NCBI RefSeq assembly: GCF_017916455.1
Contig: NZ_JAFMSY010000001.1
Location: 851,977 to 915,976 of the forward strand
Direction of reading: 5' to 3'
DNA: 64,000 nucleotides
Origin: Nocardioides xinjiangensis
Lineage (GTDB): Bacteria > Actinomycetota > Actinomycetes > Propionibacteriales > Nocardioidaceae
Program-made: the position numbers and the translations under genes
Notes under the pieces: generated by a model
The model's database searches: none
Told to the model about the DNA's origin: nothing
Seen by the model: the letters and a program-made list of their open reading frames with translations, nothing else
Shown: positions 25,972 to 36,222 of the stretch, one piece after another
How positions within the stretch are numbered: position 1 is the first letter of the stretch
How the letters are laid out: each line of letters starts with the position of its first letter

Positions 25972-27312
25972 ATGGCATCACGATCATCGACCCGATCACG
26001 CGGTCGCCCGGGAGCAAGACGGATTGCCGGCTCGGTGGCGTCGCTCGCCCTCGCCAGCAGCCTCCTGGCCGCCTGCGGAGGAGACGGCGGCACCCCGACG
26101 CTGAACTGGTACGTCAACCCGGACGGCGTCGACACCTTCAAGACCTACGCCGAGGAGTGCAGCACCGACCAGTACGACATCGCGGTGCAGGAGCTGCCCG
26201 CCAGCGCCACCGACCAGCGCACCCAGCTGGCCCGGCGCCTGGCGGCCGAGGACTCCTCGACCGACCTGATGAACCTCGACCCGGTGTTCGTGGCGGAGTT
26301 CGCCAACGCCGGGTGGCTGCAGGAGATCCCGGAGGAGCTCGCCACCGAGATCACCGACGGCGGCGACTACCTCCAGGGCGCCATCGACACGGTCACCTGG
26401 GACGACGGCGTGTACGCCATCCCGCTGTGGGCCAACACGCAGGTCCTGTGGTACCGCAAGTCGCTCGCCGAGGCCGCCGGTCTCGACATGACGCAGCCGG
26501 TCACGTGGGACCAGGTCATCGAGGCCGCGTCCTCCCAGGGCGGCACCGTCGGCGTGCAGGCCAACCGCTACGAGGCCTACGTGGTGTGGATCAACGCGAT
26601 GATGCAGGGCGCCGGTGGCGCGATCGTCAGCGACACCGAAGCCGGCCGCGACGCGACCGTCGAGCTCGACAGCGACGCCGGGCGCAAGGCCGCGGAGATC
26701 ATCCAGAAGCTGGCTGACAGCGACGCGGCGCAGGCCGACCTCACCGTGTCCAACGAGGGCACCAGCCTCGGGCAGATGTTCCCCGAGGAGGGTCCCGGCG
26801 AGTTCATGGTGAATTGGACCTTCGTCTACGCCAACTACAAGGGCCTCATCGGCTCTCCCGGCGGTCCCGCCGACGAGCAGGAGTTCGAGGACCTCGGCTG
26901 GGCGCGCTACCCCGCCACCGTCGAGGGCGAGCCCTCCAAGCCCCCGATCGGCGGCATCGACATCGGGCTCGGCGCCTACTCCGAGCACCCGGACTGGGCG
27001 CTGGAGGCGGCGCAGTGCATCACCTCCACGGAGGCGCAGGTCGACCTGGCCGTCAACGACGGCCTCATGCCCTCGACCAACTCGGCCTACGACGAGGTCG
27101 CGGCCACGGGTGAGTTCCCCGAGGACCTCCTCGACCTCTACCGCACCAGCGTCGACGAGGGCGGCCCGCGACCGAAGAGCCCCTTCTACAGCCAGATCTC
27201 GAGCGCCGTGCAGTCGTCGTGGCACTCGCCGACGTCGGTGACGCCGGACTCGACACCCCAGCAGTCGGCCGACTTCCTCACCGAGGTCCTCGCCGGAAGG
27301 AGCTTGCTGTGA
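25972..27312 (+). CDS. Carbohydrate ABC transporter substrate-binding lipoprotein
   Basis: This 446-residue lipoprotein has a long basic signal region and lipobox LLAAC (Cys35). The mature part is a family-1 sugar-binding protein: NLDPVFVAEFANAGWLQEI, YAIPLWANTQVLWYRKSLAE and PIGGIDIGLGAYSEHPDWAL. This resembles trehalose/maltose-type binding proteins such as LpqY/ThuE. A strong AGGAGG site lies 5 nt before the ATG. It is the first gene of a four-gene operon ending with its own ATPase. Sugar specificity cannot be read from the sequence; the adjacent galK is suggestive of galactosides only by position. Confidence 0.9.
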   Translation: MASRSSTRSRGRPGARRIAGSVASLALASSLLAACGGDGGTPTLNWYVNPDGVDTFKTYAEECSTDQYDIAVQELPASATDQRTQLARRLAAEDSSTDLMNLDPVFVAEFANAGWLQEIPEELATEITDGGDYLQGAIDTVTWDDGVYAIPLWANTQVLWYRKSLAEAAGLDMTQPVTWDQVIEAASSQGGTVGVQANRYEAYVVWINAMMQGAGGAIVSDTEAGRDATVELDSDAGRKAAEIIQKLADSDAAQADLTVSNEGTSLGQMFPEEGPGEFMVNWTFVYANYKGLIGSPGGPADEQEFEDLGWARYPATVEGEPSKPPIGGIDIGLGAYSEHPDWALEAAQCITSTEAQVDLAVNDGLMPSTNSAYDEVAATGEFPEDLLDLYRTSVDEGGPRPKSPFYSQISSAVQSSWHSPTSVTPDSTPQQSADFLTEVLAGRSLL

Positions 27313-28259
27313 CGCACACGACCGTGGCTCCCGACGACAAGCGCGACGTGCGCCGGGCCGACAAGGCAGCCGCCAGCGACCGGTCGAAGGCCGAGAACCG
27401 CCTCGGCATGCGGCTGGTCGCCCCCGCGATCTTCCTGATGCTGCTGGTGACGGCGTTCCCGATGCTGAGGGCGATCTACCTCAGCGTCTTCAACTACAGC
27501 CTGACCGCACCCGACGACCGCGAGTTCGTGGGCCTGTCCAACTACCTGACCGCCCTGACCGACTCGCTGTTCTGGGAGACGACCCTCAACACCGTCTTCA
27601 TCATGGTCGTGACGGTGGCGATCGAGCTCGTCATCGGCTTCGCCTTCGCCATGGTGATGCACCGCGTGATCTTCGCCCGGGGCGTCATCCGCACCTCGAT
27701 CCTCATCCCCTACGGCATCATCACGGTGGTGTCGGGCTTCGCCTGGCAGTTCGCGTTCAGCAACAACAACGGCTTCGTGAACGCCTGGCTGCCCTTCGTC
27801 GAGGACAACTTCAACTGGTTCGGCGAGTACGGCTCGGCGATGGCGGCGATCATGGTCTCGGAGATCTGGAAGACCACGCCGTTCATGTCCCTCCTGCTGC
27901 TCGCCGGGCTCGCGCAGGTCTCCGAGGACATGCTCGAGGCGGCGAAGGTCGACGGCGCGACGTGGTGGCAGCGGCTGTGGAAGGTCATCCTGCCCAACAT
28001 GCGCTCGGCGATCATGGTGGCGGTGCTGTTCCGCGCGCTCGACGCCTACCGCATCTTCGACAACATCTTCGTGATGACCGCCGGCGCGCAGGGCACCGAG
28101 TCCATCTCGTTCCTGACCTATCGGCAGGTCATCGAGCAGTTCCAGCTCGGCATCGGCTCAGCGCTGTCGGTGCTGCTGTTCCTCTCGGTGCTGCTCATCG
28201 CGTTCCTGATCGTCAAGATCTTCCGCGTCGACCTGGCCGCCGCGCGGCAGGAGGGCTGA
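27309..28259 (+). CDS. Carbohydrate ABC transporter permease 1 (MalF-type)
   Basis: This 316-residue permease has six predicted membrane helices after a charged cytosolic N-terminus. The EAA loop is EDMLEAAKVDGATWWQRLWK and is followed by VILPNMRSAIMVAVLFR. Start GTG 27309 overlaps the stop of the binding-protein gene by 4 nt. It resembles SugA/MalF permeases. Confidence 0.92.
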   Translation: MTHTTVAPDDKRDVRRADKAAASDRSKAENRLGMRLVAPAIFLMLLVTAFPMLRAIYLSVFNYSLTAPDDREFVGLSNYLTALTDSLFWETTLNTVFIMVVTVAIELVIGFAFAMVMHRVIFARGVIRTSILIPYGIITVVSGFAWQFAFSNNNGFVNAWLPFVEDNFNWFGEYGSAMAAIMVSEIWKTTPFMSLLLLAGLAQVSEDMLEAAKVDGATWWQRLWKVILPNMRSAIMVAVLFRALDAYRIFDNIFVMTAGAQGTESISFLTYRQVIEQFQLGIGSALSVLLFLSVLLIAFLIVKIFRVDLAAARQEG

Positions 28260-28262
28260 GAC

Positions 28263-29102
28263 ATGTCCACGAAGAACAAGATCGGCATCGTCATCGGAGC
28301 GGCCCTGATCCTCCTGTGGTGCCTGCTGCCGGTGGCGTGGATCATCTCGCTGTCCTTCAAGAGCCAGGAGGCGATCACCAACGGCAGCCCGGGCTTCCTG
28401 CCCTCCGAGGGCGGCGGCGCCGGCTGGCAGAACTACCGCGACGTCCTCGCCGACGACCAGTTCCTGCGCTCCATCCTCAACTCGATCGGCATCTCGCTGA
28501 TCGCGACCTTCCTCTCGGTCGTCATCGCCACGCTCGCGGCGTACGCCATCGCGCGCCTGGAGTTCACCGGCAAGAAGTTCGTGCTGACGCTGGCGCTGGT
28601 GATCGCGATGTTCCCGGTGGTCTCGCTGGTCGGCCCGCTGTTCGACATGTGGCGCACGTTCGGGATCTACGACACCTGGCCCGGCCTGATCATCCCCTAC
28701 ATGTCCTTCACGCTGCCGCTGGCGATCTGGACGCTGTCCGCGTTCTTCCGCGAGATCCCGTGGGAGATGGAGCAGGCGGCCCAGGTGGACGGCGCCACGT
28801 CGTGGCAGGCGTTCCGCAAGGTGATCGTCCCGCTCGCGGCCCCCGGTGTGTTCACCGCGGCGATCCTGACGTTCTTCTTCGCCTGGAACGACTTCGTCTT
28901 CGGGATCTCGCTCACCTCGACCGAGAACGCACGACCCATCCCGGCGGCGCTGTCCTTCTTCGTGGGGTCGGACCCGTTCAACCGGCCGGCGTCGCTGCTG
29001 GCCGCTGGAGCCGTCGTCTCGACGATTCCGATCATCGTCATTGTCCTGCTGTTCCAGCGCAAGATCGTCGCCGGCCTCACCTCCGGCGCAGTGAAGGGGT
29101 GA
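28263..29102 (+). CDS. Carbohydrate ABC transporter permease 2 (MalG-type)
   Basis: This 279-residue permease has six predicted helices. The EAA loop is MEQAAQVDGATSWQAFRKVI followed by VPLAAPGVFTAAILTFFFAW. FAWNDFVFGISLTS is typical of MalG/SugB permeases. It starts 3 nt after the MalF-type gene and pairs with it in the membrane. Confidence 0.92.
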   Translation: MSTKNKIGIVIGAALILLWCLLPVAWIISLSFKSQEAITNGSPGFLPSEGGGAGWQNYRDVLADDQFLRSILNSIGISLIATFLSVVIATLAAYAIARLEFTGKKFVLTLALVIAMFPVVSLVGPLFDMWRTFGIYDTWPGLIIPYMSFTLPLAIWTLSAFFREIPWEMEQAAQVDGATSWQAFRKVIVPLAAPGVFTAAILTFFFAWNDFVFGISLTSTENARPIPAALSFFVGSDPFNRPASLLAAGAVVSTIPIIVIVLLFQRKIVAGLTSGAVKG

Positions 29103-29109
29103 TCAGCTC

Positions 29110-30375
29110 ATGGCTGGCATCGAGATGAAGAACATCGTCAAGAAGTACGGCGACGGCTTCCCGGCCGTCAACGACGTGAGCATCGACGTGGAGGAGGGCG
29201 AGTTCCTCATCCTCGTCGGCCCCTCGGGCTGCGGGAAGTCGACCCTGCTGCGCATGATCGTGGGCCTGGAGGACATCACCGACGGCGACATGATCATCGG
29301 CGGCAAGCGGGTGAACGACCTCGCGCCCCGCGAGCGCAACCTGTCGATGGTGTTCCAGAACTACGCCCTCTACCCCCACCTCACCGTCTACGAGAACATC
29401 GCGTTCCCGCTCCGCCTCGCCGGGAAGTCCGACTCCGAGGTGGACCAGAAGGTGCGCGAGGCGTCGAAGACGCTCGAGCTCGACGAGCACCTCGAGCGCA
29501 AGCCCGGCAACCTCTCGGGTGGTCAGCGCCAGCGCGTCGCGATGGGGCGAGCGATCGTCCGCGACGCCGAGGCGTTCCTCTTCGACGAGCCGCTGTCGAA
29601 CCTCGACGCCAAGCTGCGCGGGCAGATGCGCACCGAGATCGCCCGGCTGCAGAAGCGCCTGGGGATCACCACGGTCTACGTCACCCACGACCAGACCGAG
29701 GCGATGACGCTGGGCGACCGCGTCGCGGTGCTCAAGCGCGGCGTGCTCCAGCAGCACGCCACTCCGCGCGAGCTCTACGAGAACCCGGCGAACCTGTTCG
29801 TGGCCGGCTTCATCGGCTCGCCGCCGATGAACTTCCTGCCCGCCAAGGTCAACGGGGACTCGGTGGAGCTGCCGTTCGGCACGGTCAAGATCCCGGCCGA
29901 CAAGGCGCAGAAGGCCCAGGGCAAGGACCTGCTCATCGCGGGCATTCGACCCGAGCACTTCGAGGACGCGAGCGTCGTCGACCCGGACAGGGTCACCGAC
30001 GAGTCGACCTTCACCGCGAAGGTCGACGTGGTGGAGTGGCTCGGCAACGAGGCCTACGCCTACGTTCCCTTCGAGGCGCCGCCGGAGGTGCAGCAGCAGC
30101 TCCAGCAGCTCGAGCGCGACCTCGACGGCGAGTCGTTGCGTACGCAGCTGGTGGTGTCGCTCGACGGCGCCAGCCGGATCAGGGAGGGCGACGAGGCCAC
30201 CATCTGGGTCGACGTCCGCAAGATGCACCTCTTCGACCCCGCCACGGGCGACAACCTCACCATGGACGCGGCCAACGCCGGCATCGTCCCGGGCGGGAAC
30301 ACCATGGCGAGGGCCGAGCAGGTCGGGCAGCAGCAGGACGGCGTCCAGCCGGGCGGGAGCCAGGCCACCGCCTGA
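29110..30375 (+). CDS. Carbohydrate ABC transporter ATPase (UgpC/MsmK/SugC type)
   Basis: This 421-residue ATPase has Walker A GPSGCGKST at 37-45, signature LSGGQRQRVAMGRAIV, Walker B AFLFDEPLSNLD and the switch VTHDQTEAMTLGD. The C-terminal part holds MalK-like regulatory OB folds (IAGIRPEHFEDA), interrupted by a Gln-rich insert (EVQQQLQQLERD) absent from most homologues, and a Gln/Gly-rich tail (AEQVGQQQDGVQPGG). It is the last gene of the importer operon and ends at the strong terminator at 30425. Confidence 0.92.
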   Translation: MAGIEMKNIVKKYGDGFPAVNDVSIDVEEGEFLILVGPSGCGKSTLLRMIVGLEDITDGDMIIGGKRVNDLAPRERNLSMVFQNYALYPHLTVYENIAFPLRLAGKSDSEVDQKVREASKTLELDEHLERKPGNLSGGQRQRVAMGRAIVRDAEAFLFDEPLSNLDAKLRGQMRTEIARLQKRLGITTVYVTHDQTEAMTLGDRVAVLKRGVLQQHATPRELYENPANLFVAGFIGSPPMNFLPAKVNGDSVELPFGTVKIPADKAQKAQGKDLLIAGIRPEHFEDASVVDPDRVTDESTFTAKVDVVEWLGNEAYAYVPFEAPPEVQQQLQQLERDLDGESLRTQLVVSLDGASRIREGDEATIWVDVRKMHLFDPATGDNLTMDAANAGIVPGGNTMARAEQVGQQQDGVQPGGSQATA

Positions 30376-30424
30376 GCCGAGCACCGCCACCACGGTTCTC
30401 CGGCCCCGCAGGTCGGCGACGGAA

Positions 30425-30458
30425 CGAGGCCCCGGGAGCACCCGCTCCCGGGGCCTCG
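30425..30458. terminator. Bidirectional terminator between two convergent ABC ATPase genes
   Basis: A perfect 15-bp stem (CGAGGCCCCGGGAGC and complement) has an ACCC loop. It lies 50 nt after one stop and 16 nt after the other, so both operons end here. Confidence 0.88.
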
Positions 30459-30473
30459 CTCACGTCGGGCGGC

Positions 30474-31556
<1,083 letters not shown>

Positions 31557-31688
31557 TGTCTGCTCCTTCACCGGCAGGTACGTGCCGGACGATCCGTCGT
31601 GAAGTGACGCAGGCCACAGTAGCGGCACCCGGCCCGCCGCAAGTGGGCGTCCGAGCGGGCGCCCGGGTGGGTGTCCGGGTGCCTGGGC

Positions 31689-32333
31689 TCAGAAGGTGCC
31701 GAGGTACTTGCGCGGGGTGCCCGGTGCGGGCAGGCGCTGCACCTGCACCGAGCCCATCAGCGCCAATCCCCGCACCCGTACGACGGGCGAGTCCGGGCCG
31801 ATCTCGGCGGGCACCTTGTCGCGGGCCTGCCCGTAGTCGCCCATGATCGGGGTGCCGTCGACCACGACGTGCACGTGGGCCGGGACGAGGATCTTGACGT
31901 CGCCCATGATGGCGCTGGCGTTGATCTGGGTCTCGTGACTGGTCAGGATCGCCTCGCGGAGGTCCAGCGTGACGCTGCCCATGAGCGAGAACGCCGAGTG
32001 GTGCTCGGGCACCTGCCACACGCCCCGACGCCGGCAGTCGCCCATGATGGCGGTCGAGGAGTTGTGCCCGACAGCCGGGACCGAGGGCTGCGGGCGGCGC
32101 ACCGGCGCCGCGGCCGGGGGCGTCACGGGGCCCGCCGGCTGGAGGTCGACGGTGATCGGCACGAGCTCGCCGTAGGTCTTGGCCTGCCAGGTCAGCTCCA
32201 GGCGCTCCTCGAGCTCGTCGAGGTCGAGCCGGCCCTCGGCCGCGGCGTCGCGCAGCACGTCGGCGACGCGCTGGCGGTCGGCGTCGGAGACGCGCATCTG
32301 CGACGGGTCGTACGGGTGCTCGATCTCCCCCAT
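31689..32333 (-). CDS. DUF1707 protein with LiaF-like C-terminal domain
   Basis: This 214-residue protein starts with a DUF1707 (SHOCT-like) segment: MRVSDADRQRVADVLRDAAA, EGRLDLDELEERLELTWQAKTYGEL. A Pro-rich linker leads to a beta-rich C-terminal domain with repeated IMGD/LMGS signatures (AIMGDCRRRG, SLMGSVTLDL, AIMGDVKILV, TPIMGDYG, ALMGSVQV). These are typical of the LiaF/DUF2154-type envelope-stress sensors. It has no membrane helix. TAGTCT lies 6 nt before ATG 32333. Confidence 0.85.
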   Translation of the reverse strand: MGEIEHPYDPSQMRVSDADRQRVADVLRDAAAEGRLDLDELEERLELTWQAKTYGELVPITVDLQPAGPVTPPAAAPVRRPQPSVPAVGHNSSTAIMGDCRRRGVWQVPEHHSAFSLMGSVTLDLREAILTSHETQINASAIMGDVKILVPAHVHVVVDGTPIMGDYGQARDKVPAEIGPDSPVVRVRGLALMGSVQVQRLPAPGTPRKYLGTF

Positions 32334-32339
32334 GGTCCA

Positions 32340-32345
32340 AGACTA
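32340..32345 (-). promoter_or_regulatory. -10 box of DUF1707 gene (leaderless)
   Basis: TAGTCT ends 6 nt before the ATG at 32333. Confidence 0.6.
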
Positions 32346-32406
32346 GCGAGGTCCGCGGCCCGCGACCCGTGACGTGCGTCAGGCAGGCACCGGCAGGCGG
32401 GCAGCC

Positions 32407-34104
32407 TCAGGCGGGCGGTCGGGGCGCGGCGAAGTGCTGGTAGTCCTTCGAGGACAGCCAGTCGCCTCCCCACTCCCAGCCGATGCGCGCGAAGGCCCTG
32501 ACGACGAGGTCGCCGGCCCGGACGACGCCGGGCGAAACCGGTGCGGAGCGGCCGCGGTCGATCGCGACGAAGCGCCGCCCCGCCGGCGGGTCGACCGAGC
32601 CGGGGCGCACGTAGGGATTCTGCACCGGGTTGAGGTCGATCGCGGCACCGAAGGCGTGCTGCGACCAGCTCGACTGCCCCGCGACCCGGCGGCAGTTGAA
32701 GCCGGAGGTGTTGTTGGCCGCCATCGAGGCGTCGTCGTCGGCGCCGTAGTCGTCGACCAGCCGCATCCGCGCGATCGGCCACCCGGCGTCGTACAGCCGC
32801 CCGAAGACCCCGGTCACCGCGCGCGCCCACCGGCGGTGCACCACCATCTCGCCGGTGCGGGCACGGCCGTCGAGGTCGCGGTGCGTCATCCGGAGGTGGC
32901 GGAGGTCGCGCAGCGGAACCGGGCAGCCGGGGCGGTGGCTGCGGCGCATCCGCTGCGCGAGGTCGGCGTCGATGCGACTCACGGAGGCGGCGTACGCCGG
33001 GTCCGCAGCCTGCCCGGCCCCGGGCTCGGCGCCCAGCCCGGTGCACCGGCGGCGCGCGCGCCAGTCGGCGACCGCGCGGGTGCGGGCGGCGCCGGCCAGA
33101 GGCACCGGACGGCCGTCCGTGGCGGAGATCCGGGCCGGGGTCCACGACTTCCCGACGACCCCGTCGGCGTCCAGGGTGACCGAGAGGACGCCCGTCGCGG
33201 ACTGGCGGTCGTGGTACCAGACGAAGTTGCCCAGCCCGTAGCCGACGAAGGTGTCCCCCGCCCAACCGGCGCCGCCGAGGACGTGCGAGTGGCTGCCCAC
33301 GACGACGTCGGCGCCGGCGGCGGCCAGGTCGCGGACCAGCAGGCGCTGCGACTGCGTGGGGCACGACTCGTACTCCTTGCCCCAGTGGAGGTAGACCACC
33401 ACGAGCTGGTCCCTCGCAGCGGCCGCCTCGACCGCGTCGAGCAGGGCACCCGGTCGCCGGCCGCGCGCCGACGCCGTGCCGGGGTTCGACGGCCCGGCCC
33501 TCCAGACGCCGCTCGACCCCTCGCGCTGCACGCCGTCCGCGGCGAGGAAGGCCACCTCCAGGCCGCCCGCGCGCACGACGTGCGGGGTGAGCGCCTCGGT
33601 CTCGTCACGACCCGCACCGACCATCGCGAGCCCGCGGGTCCGCCCCGCCGCCAGCGTGTCGGCGAGCCCGACGGCGCCGTAGTCGCCCACGTGGTTGTTG
33701 GCGACGCTCACCACGTCGATCCCCGACGCGAGCAGCACGTCGACCGCACGGGGGCCGGCGCGGAAGTGGTAGCGGTCCTGGGGGCGCTCGAGCTCCTTGG
33801 GGTCCGGGCGGCCGCGGGTGGTGAGGGCCGTCTCGAGGTTCACCATCGCCACGTCCGCGGCGCGCAGGGTGCGGGCGACCGGGCCGAGCGAGGCGTCACG
33901 GCGCTCGAGCAGCCGGCCGGCGTCCCCCTCGAAGTGCACGTCGCCCCCGAATGCGAGGGTGACCCGGCCGGTGCTCGCCGGCTCGGTCGTCGCGGTCACC
34001 GGCGACGGGGGCGGGGGCGCCTCCGCCGGCGCCGAGGACGTGCAGCCCGAGGCGACGAGCACGCAGGCGAGGACCACCACCAGCCGGCGACCGCGTCCGT
34101 CCAC
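32407..34104 (-). CDS. Lipoprotein fusing a CapA/PgsA-type domain to an M15 peptidase domain
   Basis: This 565-residue protein has a signal with lipobox VASGC (Cys21). The first domain (about 45-345) is CapA-like, a metallophosphatase fold: FGGDVHFEGD, VNLETALTTRG, SVANNHVGDYGAVG, VYLHWGKEYE, VVGSHSHVLGG and YGLGNFVWY. The second (about 395-560) is an M15_4 D-Ala-D-Ala carboxypeptidase-like domain: SSWSQHAFGAAIDLNPVQNP, WEWGGDWLSSKDYQHF, with zinc ligands from SxHxxGxAxD and the final His. The frame is continuous and has no internal start of note. The fusion suggests one surface protein handling a polymer and peptidoglycan peptides. CACAAT lies 6 nt before GTG 34104. Confidence 0.88.
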   Translation of the reverse strand: MDGRGRRLVVVLACVLVASGCTSSAPAEAPPPPSPVTATTEPASTGRVTLAFGGDVHFEGDAGRLLERRDASLGPVARTLRAADVAMVNLETALTTRGRPDPKELERPQDRYHFRAGPRAVDVLLASGIDVVSVANNHVGDYGAVGLADTLAAGRTRGLAMVGAGRDETEALTPHVVRAGGLEVAFLAADGVQREGSSGVWRAGPSNPGTASARGRRPGALLDAVEAAAARDQLVVVYLHWGKEYESCPTQSQRLLVRDLAAAGADVVVGSHSHVLGGAGWAGDTFVGYGLGNFVWYHDRQSATGVLSVTLDADGVVGKSWTPARISATDGRPVPLAGAARTRAVADWRARRRCTGLGAEPGAGQAADPAYAASVSRIDADLAQRMRRSHRPGCPVPLRDLRHLRMTHRDLDGRARTGEMVVHRRWARAVTGVFGRLYDAGWPIARMRLVDDYGADDDASMAANNTSGFNCRRVAGQSSWSQHAFGAAIDLNPVQNPYVRPGSVDPPAGRRFVAIDRGRSAPVSPGVVRAGDLVVRAFARIGWEWGGDWLSSKDYQHFAAPRPPA

Positions 34105-34110
34105 GCCTCG

Positions 34111-34116
34111 ATTGTG
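34111..34116 (-). promoter_or_regulatory. -10 box of the CapA-M15 gene (leaderless)
   Basis: CACAAT ends 6 nt before GTG 34104, the same box and spacing as at the TetR gene. Confidence 0.45.
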
Positions 34117-34184
34117 CCGTGGCACAGGTAGCCAACGAGTAGAGCGGGATTGAGCGGGAGGTGGGCGGGCAGGTGGGCGGTGGG

Positions 34185-35246
34185 TCAGGCGGCGGCCGTG
34201 GCCAGCTGTCGCGCGACTGCCAGGGCGGCCTGCCGGCCCGCCCGGGAGGCGCCGATGGTGCTCGCCGACGGGCCGTAGCCCACCAGCTGCACCCGCGGGT
34301 CGCGCACCGCCGTGGTCGCGCCCTGGACGTTGCCGCGCACCGGCACGAGTGCGATGCCGCCCTCCGGGGACCGCAGGCCGAGCGGCGCCAGGTGGTCGAC
34401 GGCCGGGCGGAAGCCCGTGGCCCAGAGGATCGCCCCGGCCGGCTCGAAGCGACCGTCCGCCCACCGCACGCCGTCCGCCTCGATGCGCTCGAACATCGGG
34501 AGCCGCTCGTACGCCCCGAGCCGGGCGGCCTCCTGCTCCTGCGGGCGCAGGGCCAGACCGGTCACGCTCACCACGCTCGCCGGCGGCAGCCCGCGGCGTA
34601 CGCGCTCCTCGACCGCCGTCACCGCCGCGAGGCCGGCCGCGCCGTCGAGCTCCTCGCGCCAGACCGGCGGACGGCGGGTCACCCACAGCGTGCCGGTGAC
34701 GGGCGCGAGCTCGCCGAGGAGCTGGACCGCCGACGCCCCGCCACCGACGACCACCACGCGGCGCCCACGGAAGTGCTCGGCGCCCGGGTAGTGCGCGGTG
34801 TGCAGCTGCTCCCCGGCGAACGACGCGATGCCGGGGTAGAAGGGCACGAAGGGGCGCGTCCAGGTGCCGGTCGCGTTGACGAGGGTCCGCGTCCGCCACA
34901 CGCGGTCGCCCGCGCGGACGACCAGCAGGTCGTCCTCGCTCTCGACCCGGTCGACGTGCACGGGGCGCACGACGGGCAGGTGGTGCCAGCGCTCGTAGCC
35001 GTCGAAGTAGTCGGGCACGACGAGGTTCGCCGCCTCGTCCGAGCCGTCCGGGGCGGTGGATCCGGGCAGGTCGGCGACGCCGTGCACGTCCCGCATGCTG
35101 AGCGAGGCCCACCGGTGCTGCCAGGCGCCGCCCGGCTGCGGGTTGGCGTCGAGGACGAGGTGGTCGATGCCGCGCTGGCGCAGGAAGTACGACGCCGCGA
35201 GGCCGGCCTGGCCGGCGCCGACCACCAGGGAGTCGAGGGGCTGCAC
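34185..35246 (-). CDS. Flavin-dependent monooxygenase (FMO/Baeyer-Villiger-like)
   Basis: This 353-residue flavoprotein has an N-terminal FAD motif VVGAGQAGLAASYFL and a second dinucleotide motif VVVVGGGASAVQLLGEL for NADPH. VNATGTWTRPFVPFYPG and ILWATGFRPAVDHL are ATG motifs seen in FMO-type oxidoreductases. The full FMO fingerprint FxGxxxHxxx(Y/F) is approximated by FAGEQLHTAHYPG. Start GTG 35246. Substrate unknown; the closest naming would be NAD(P)-binding or putative flavoprotein involved in K+ transport-like proteins. Confidence 0.85.
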   Translation of the reverse strand: MQPLDSLVVGAGQAGLAASYFLRQRGIDHLVLDANPQPGGAWQHRWASLSMRDVHGVADLPGSTAPDGSDEAANLVVPDYFDGYERWHHLPVVRPVHVDRVESEDDLLVVRAGDRVWRTRTLVNATGTWTRPFVPFYPGIASFAGEQLHTAHYPGAEHFRGRRVVVVGGGASAVQLLGELAPVTGTLWVTRRPPVWREELDGAAGLAAVTAVEERVRRGLPPASVVSVTGLALRPQEQEAARLGAYERLPMFERIEADGVRWADGRFEPAGAILWATGFRPAVDHLAPLGLRSPEGGIALVPVRGNVQGATTAVRDPRVQLVGYGPSASTIGASRAGRQAALAVARQLATAAA

Positions 35247-35340
35247 GTCGGTGCAACGCCGCCCCGTGCCCCCCTATGCCCGCCCTGCGCCCGTGCCCGC
35301 CCGTGCCCCGGCGGGCCTGTCGTCGCGGGGCGTGGCGTGG

Positions 35341-35346
35341 CAGCCT
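35341..35346 (+). promoter_or_regulatory. -10 box of the PEP-mutase-family gene (leaderless)
   Basis: CAGCCT ends 6 nt before ATG 35353. The first base departs from TANNNT. Confidence 0.4.
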
Positions 35347-35352
35347 CGGGGC

Positions 35353-36129
35353 ATGGACACCGCCACCCCCTCCCTCGCCGCCCTCGCCACCCGGCTCCTC
35401 GACCTGCACCACGCCGGCACGACGCTCGTCCTGCCCAACGTCTGGGACGCCTGGTCGGCAACGGTCGTCGCGGGCGCCGGCTTCGGCGCCCTGAGCATCG
35501 GCAGCCACCCGCTGGCCGACTCGCGCGGCCAGGGCGACAAGGAGGACATGACGATCGACGACGCCCTCGACGGCGTACGCCGGATCTGCGCGGCCGTCCC
35601 GGACGTGCCGGTCACCGCCGACATGGAGTCCGGCTACGGCGTCGCCCCGGCGGAGCTGGTCGAGCGGCTGCTCGAGGCCGGCGCCGTCGGCCTGAACGTC
35701 GAGGACACCGTCCACTCCGAGAGCGGGCGGATGCGGTCGGCGTCGGAGCACGCGGACTACGTCGGCGCGATCCGGCAGGCCGCCGACGCCGCCGGGGTCG
35801 ACCTCGTCGTCAACGCCCGGACCGACGTGTTCTTGAAGCGGGACCAGTTCGAGGACCCGGTCGCGGAGGCCATCACCCGGCTGCGCGCGTGCGAGGAGGC
35901 CGGGGCGCGGTGCGTCTACCCCGTCGGCGTGCCCGACGCTGCCTCCCTGCAGGCCCTGCTCGAGGCGCTCGACGGCCCCGTGAACGTCATCGCCAACCCT
36001 CGCACCGGATCCGCGGCCGGCTCGCTCGAGGACCTTCGGGTCATGGGCGTGCACCGGGTGACCTTCGGCCCGAAGCTGATGCAGGAGCTGGCGCCCGACC
36101 TCGTCGCTCTGGTGGCCCCCTGGAAGTAG
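35353..36129 (+). CDS. Isocitrate lyase/PEP mutase family protein
   Basis: This 258-residue TIM-barrel enzyme of the ICL/PEPM superfamily contains LVLPNVWDAWSATVVAGAGF, IGSHPLADSRGQGDKEDM, VTADMESGYG (Mg-binding Asp/Glu) and NVEDTVHSES, then VVNARTDVFL. The loop Cys of isocitrate lyase (KKCGH) is absent, so it is not a classical isocitrate lyase. Candidates are oxaloacetate decarboxylase, PEP hydrolase or 2,3-dimethylmalate-lyase-like activities. Confidence 0.88.
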   Translation: MDTATPSLAALATRLLDLHHAGTTLVLPNVWDAWSATVVAGAGFGALSIGSHPLADSRGQGDKEDMTIDDALDGVRRICAAVPDVPVTADMESGYGVAPAELVERLLEAGAVGLNVEDTVHSESGRMRSASEHADYVGAIRQAADAAGVDLVVNARTDVFLKRDQFEDPVAEAITRLRACEEAGARCVYPVGVPDAASLQALLEALDGPVNVIANPRTGSAAGSLEDLRVMGVHRVTFGPKLMQELAPDLVALVAPWK

Positions 36130-36222
36130 CCCCACGCGGGCCGGGGCCGCGCTAGCCTGCCGCCACGCCGGGCCGCCGGCGTCCGTGCGGCCCCGGACGG
36201 GCCGGCTACCGGGGGTGTCGTC

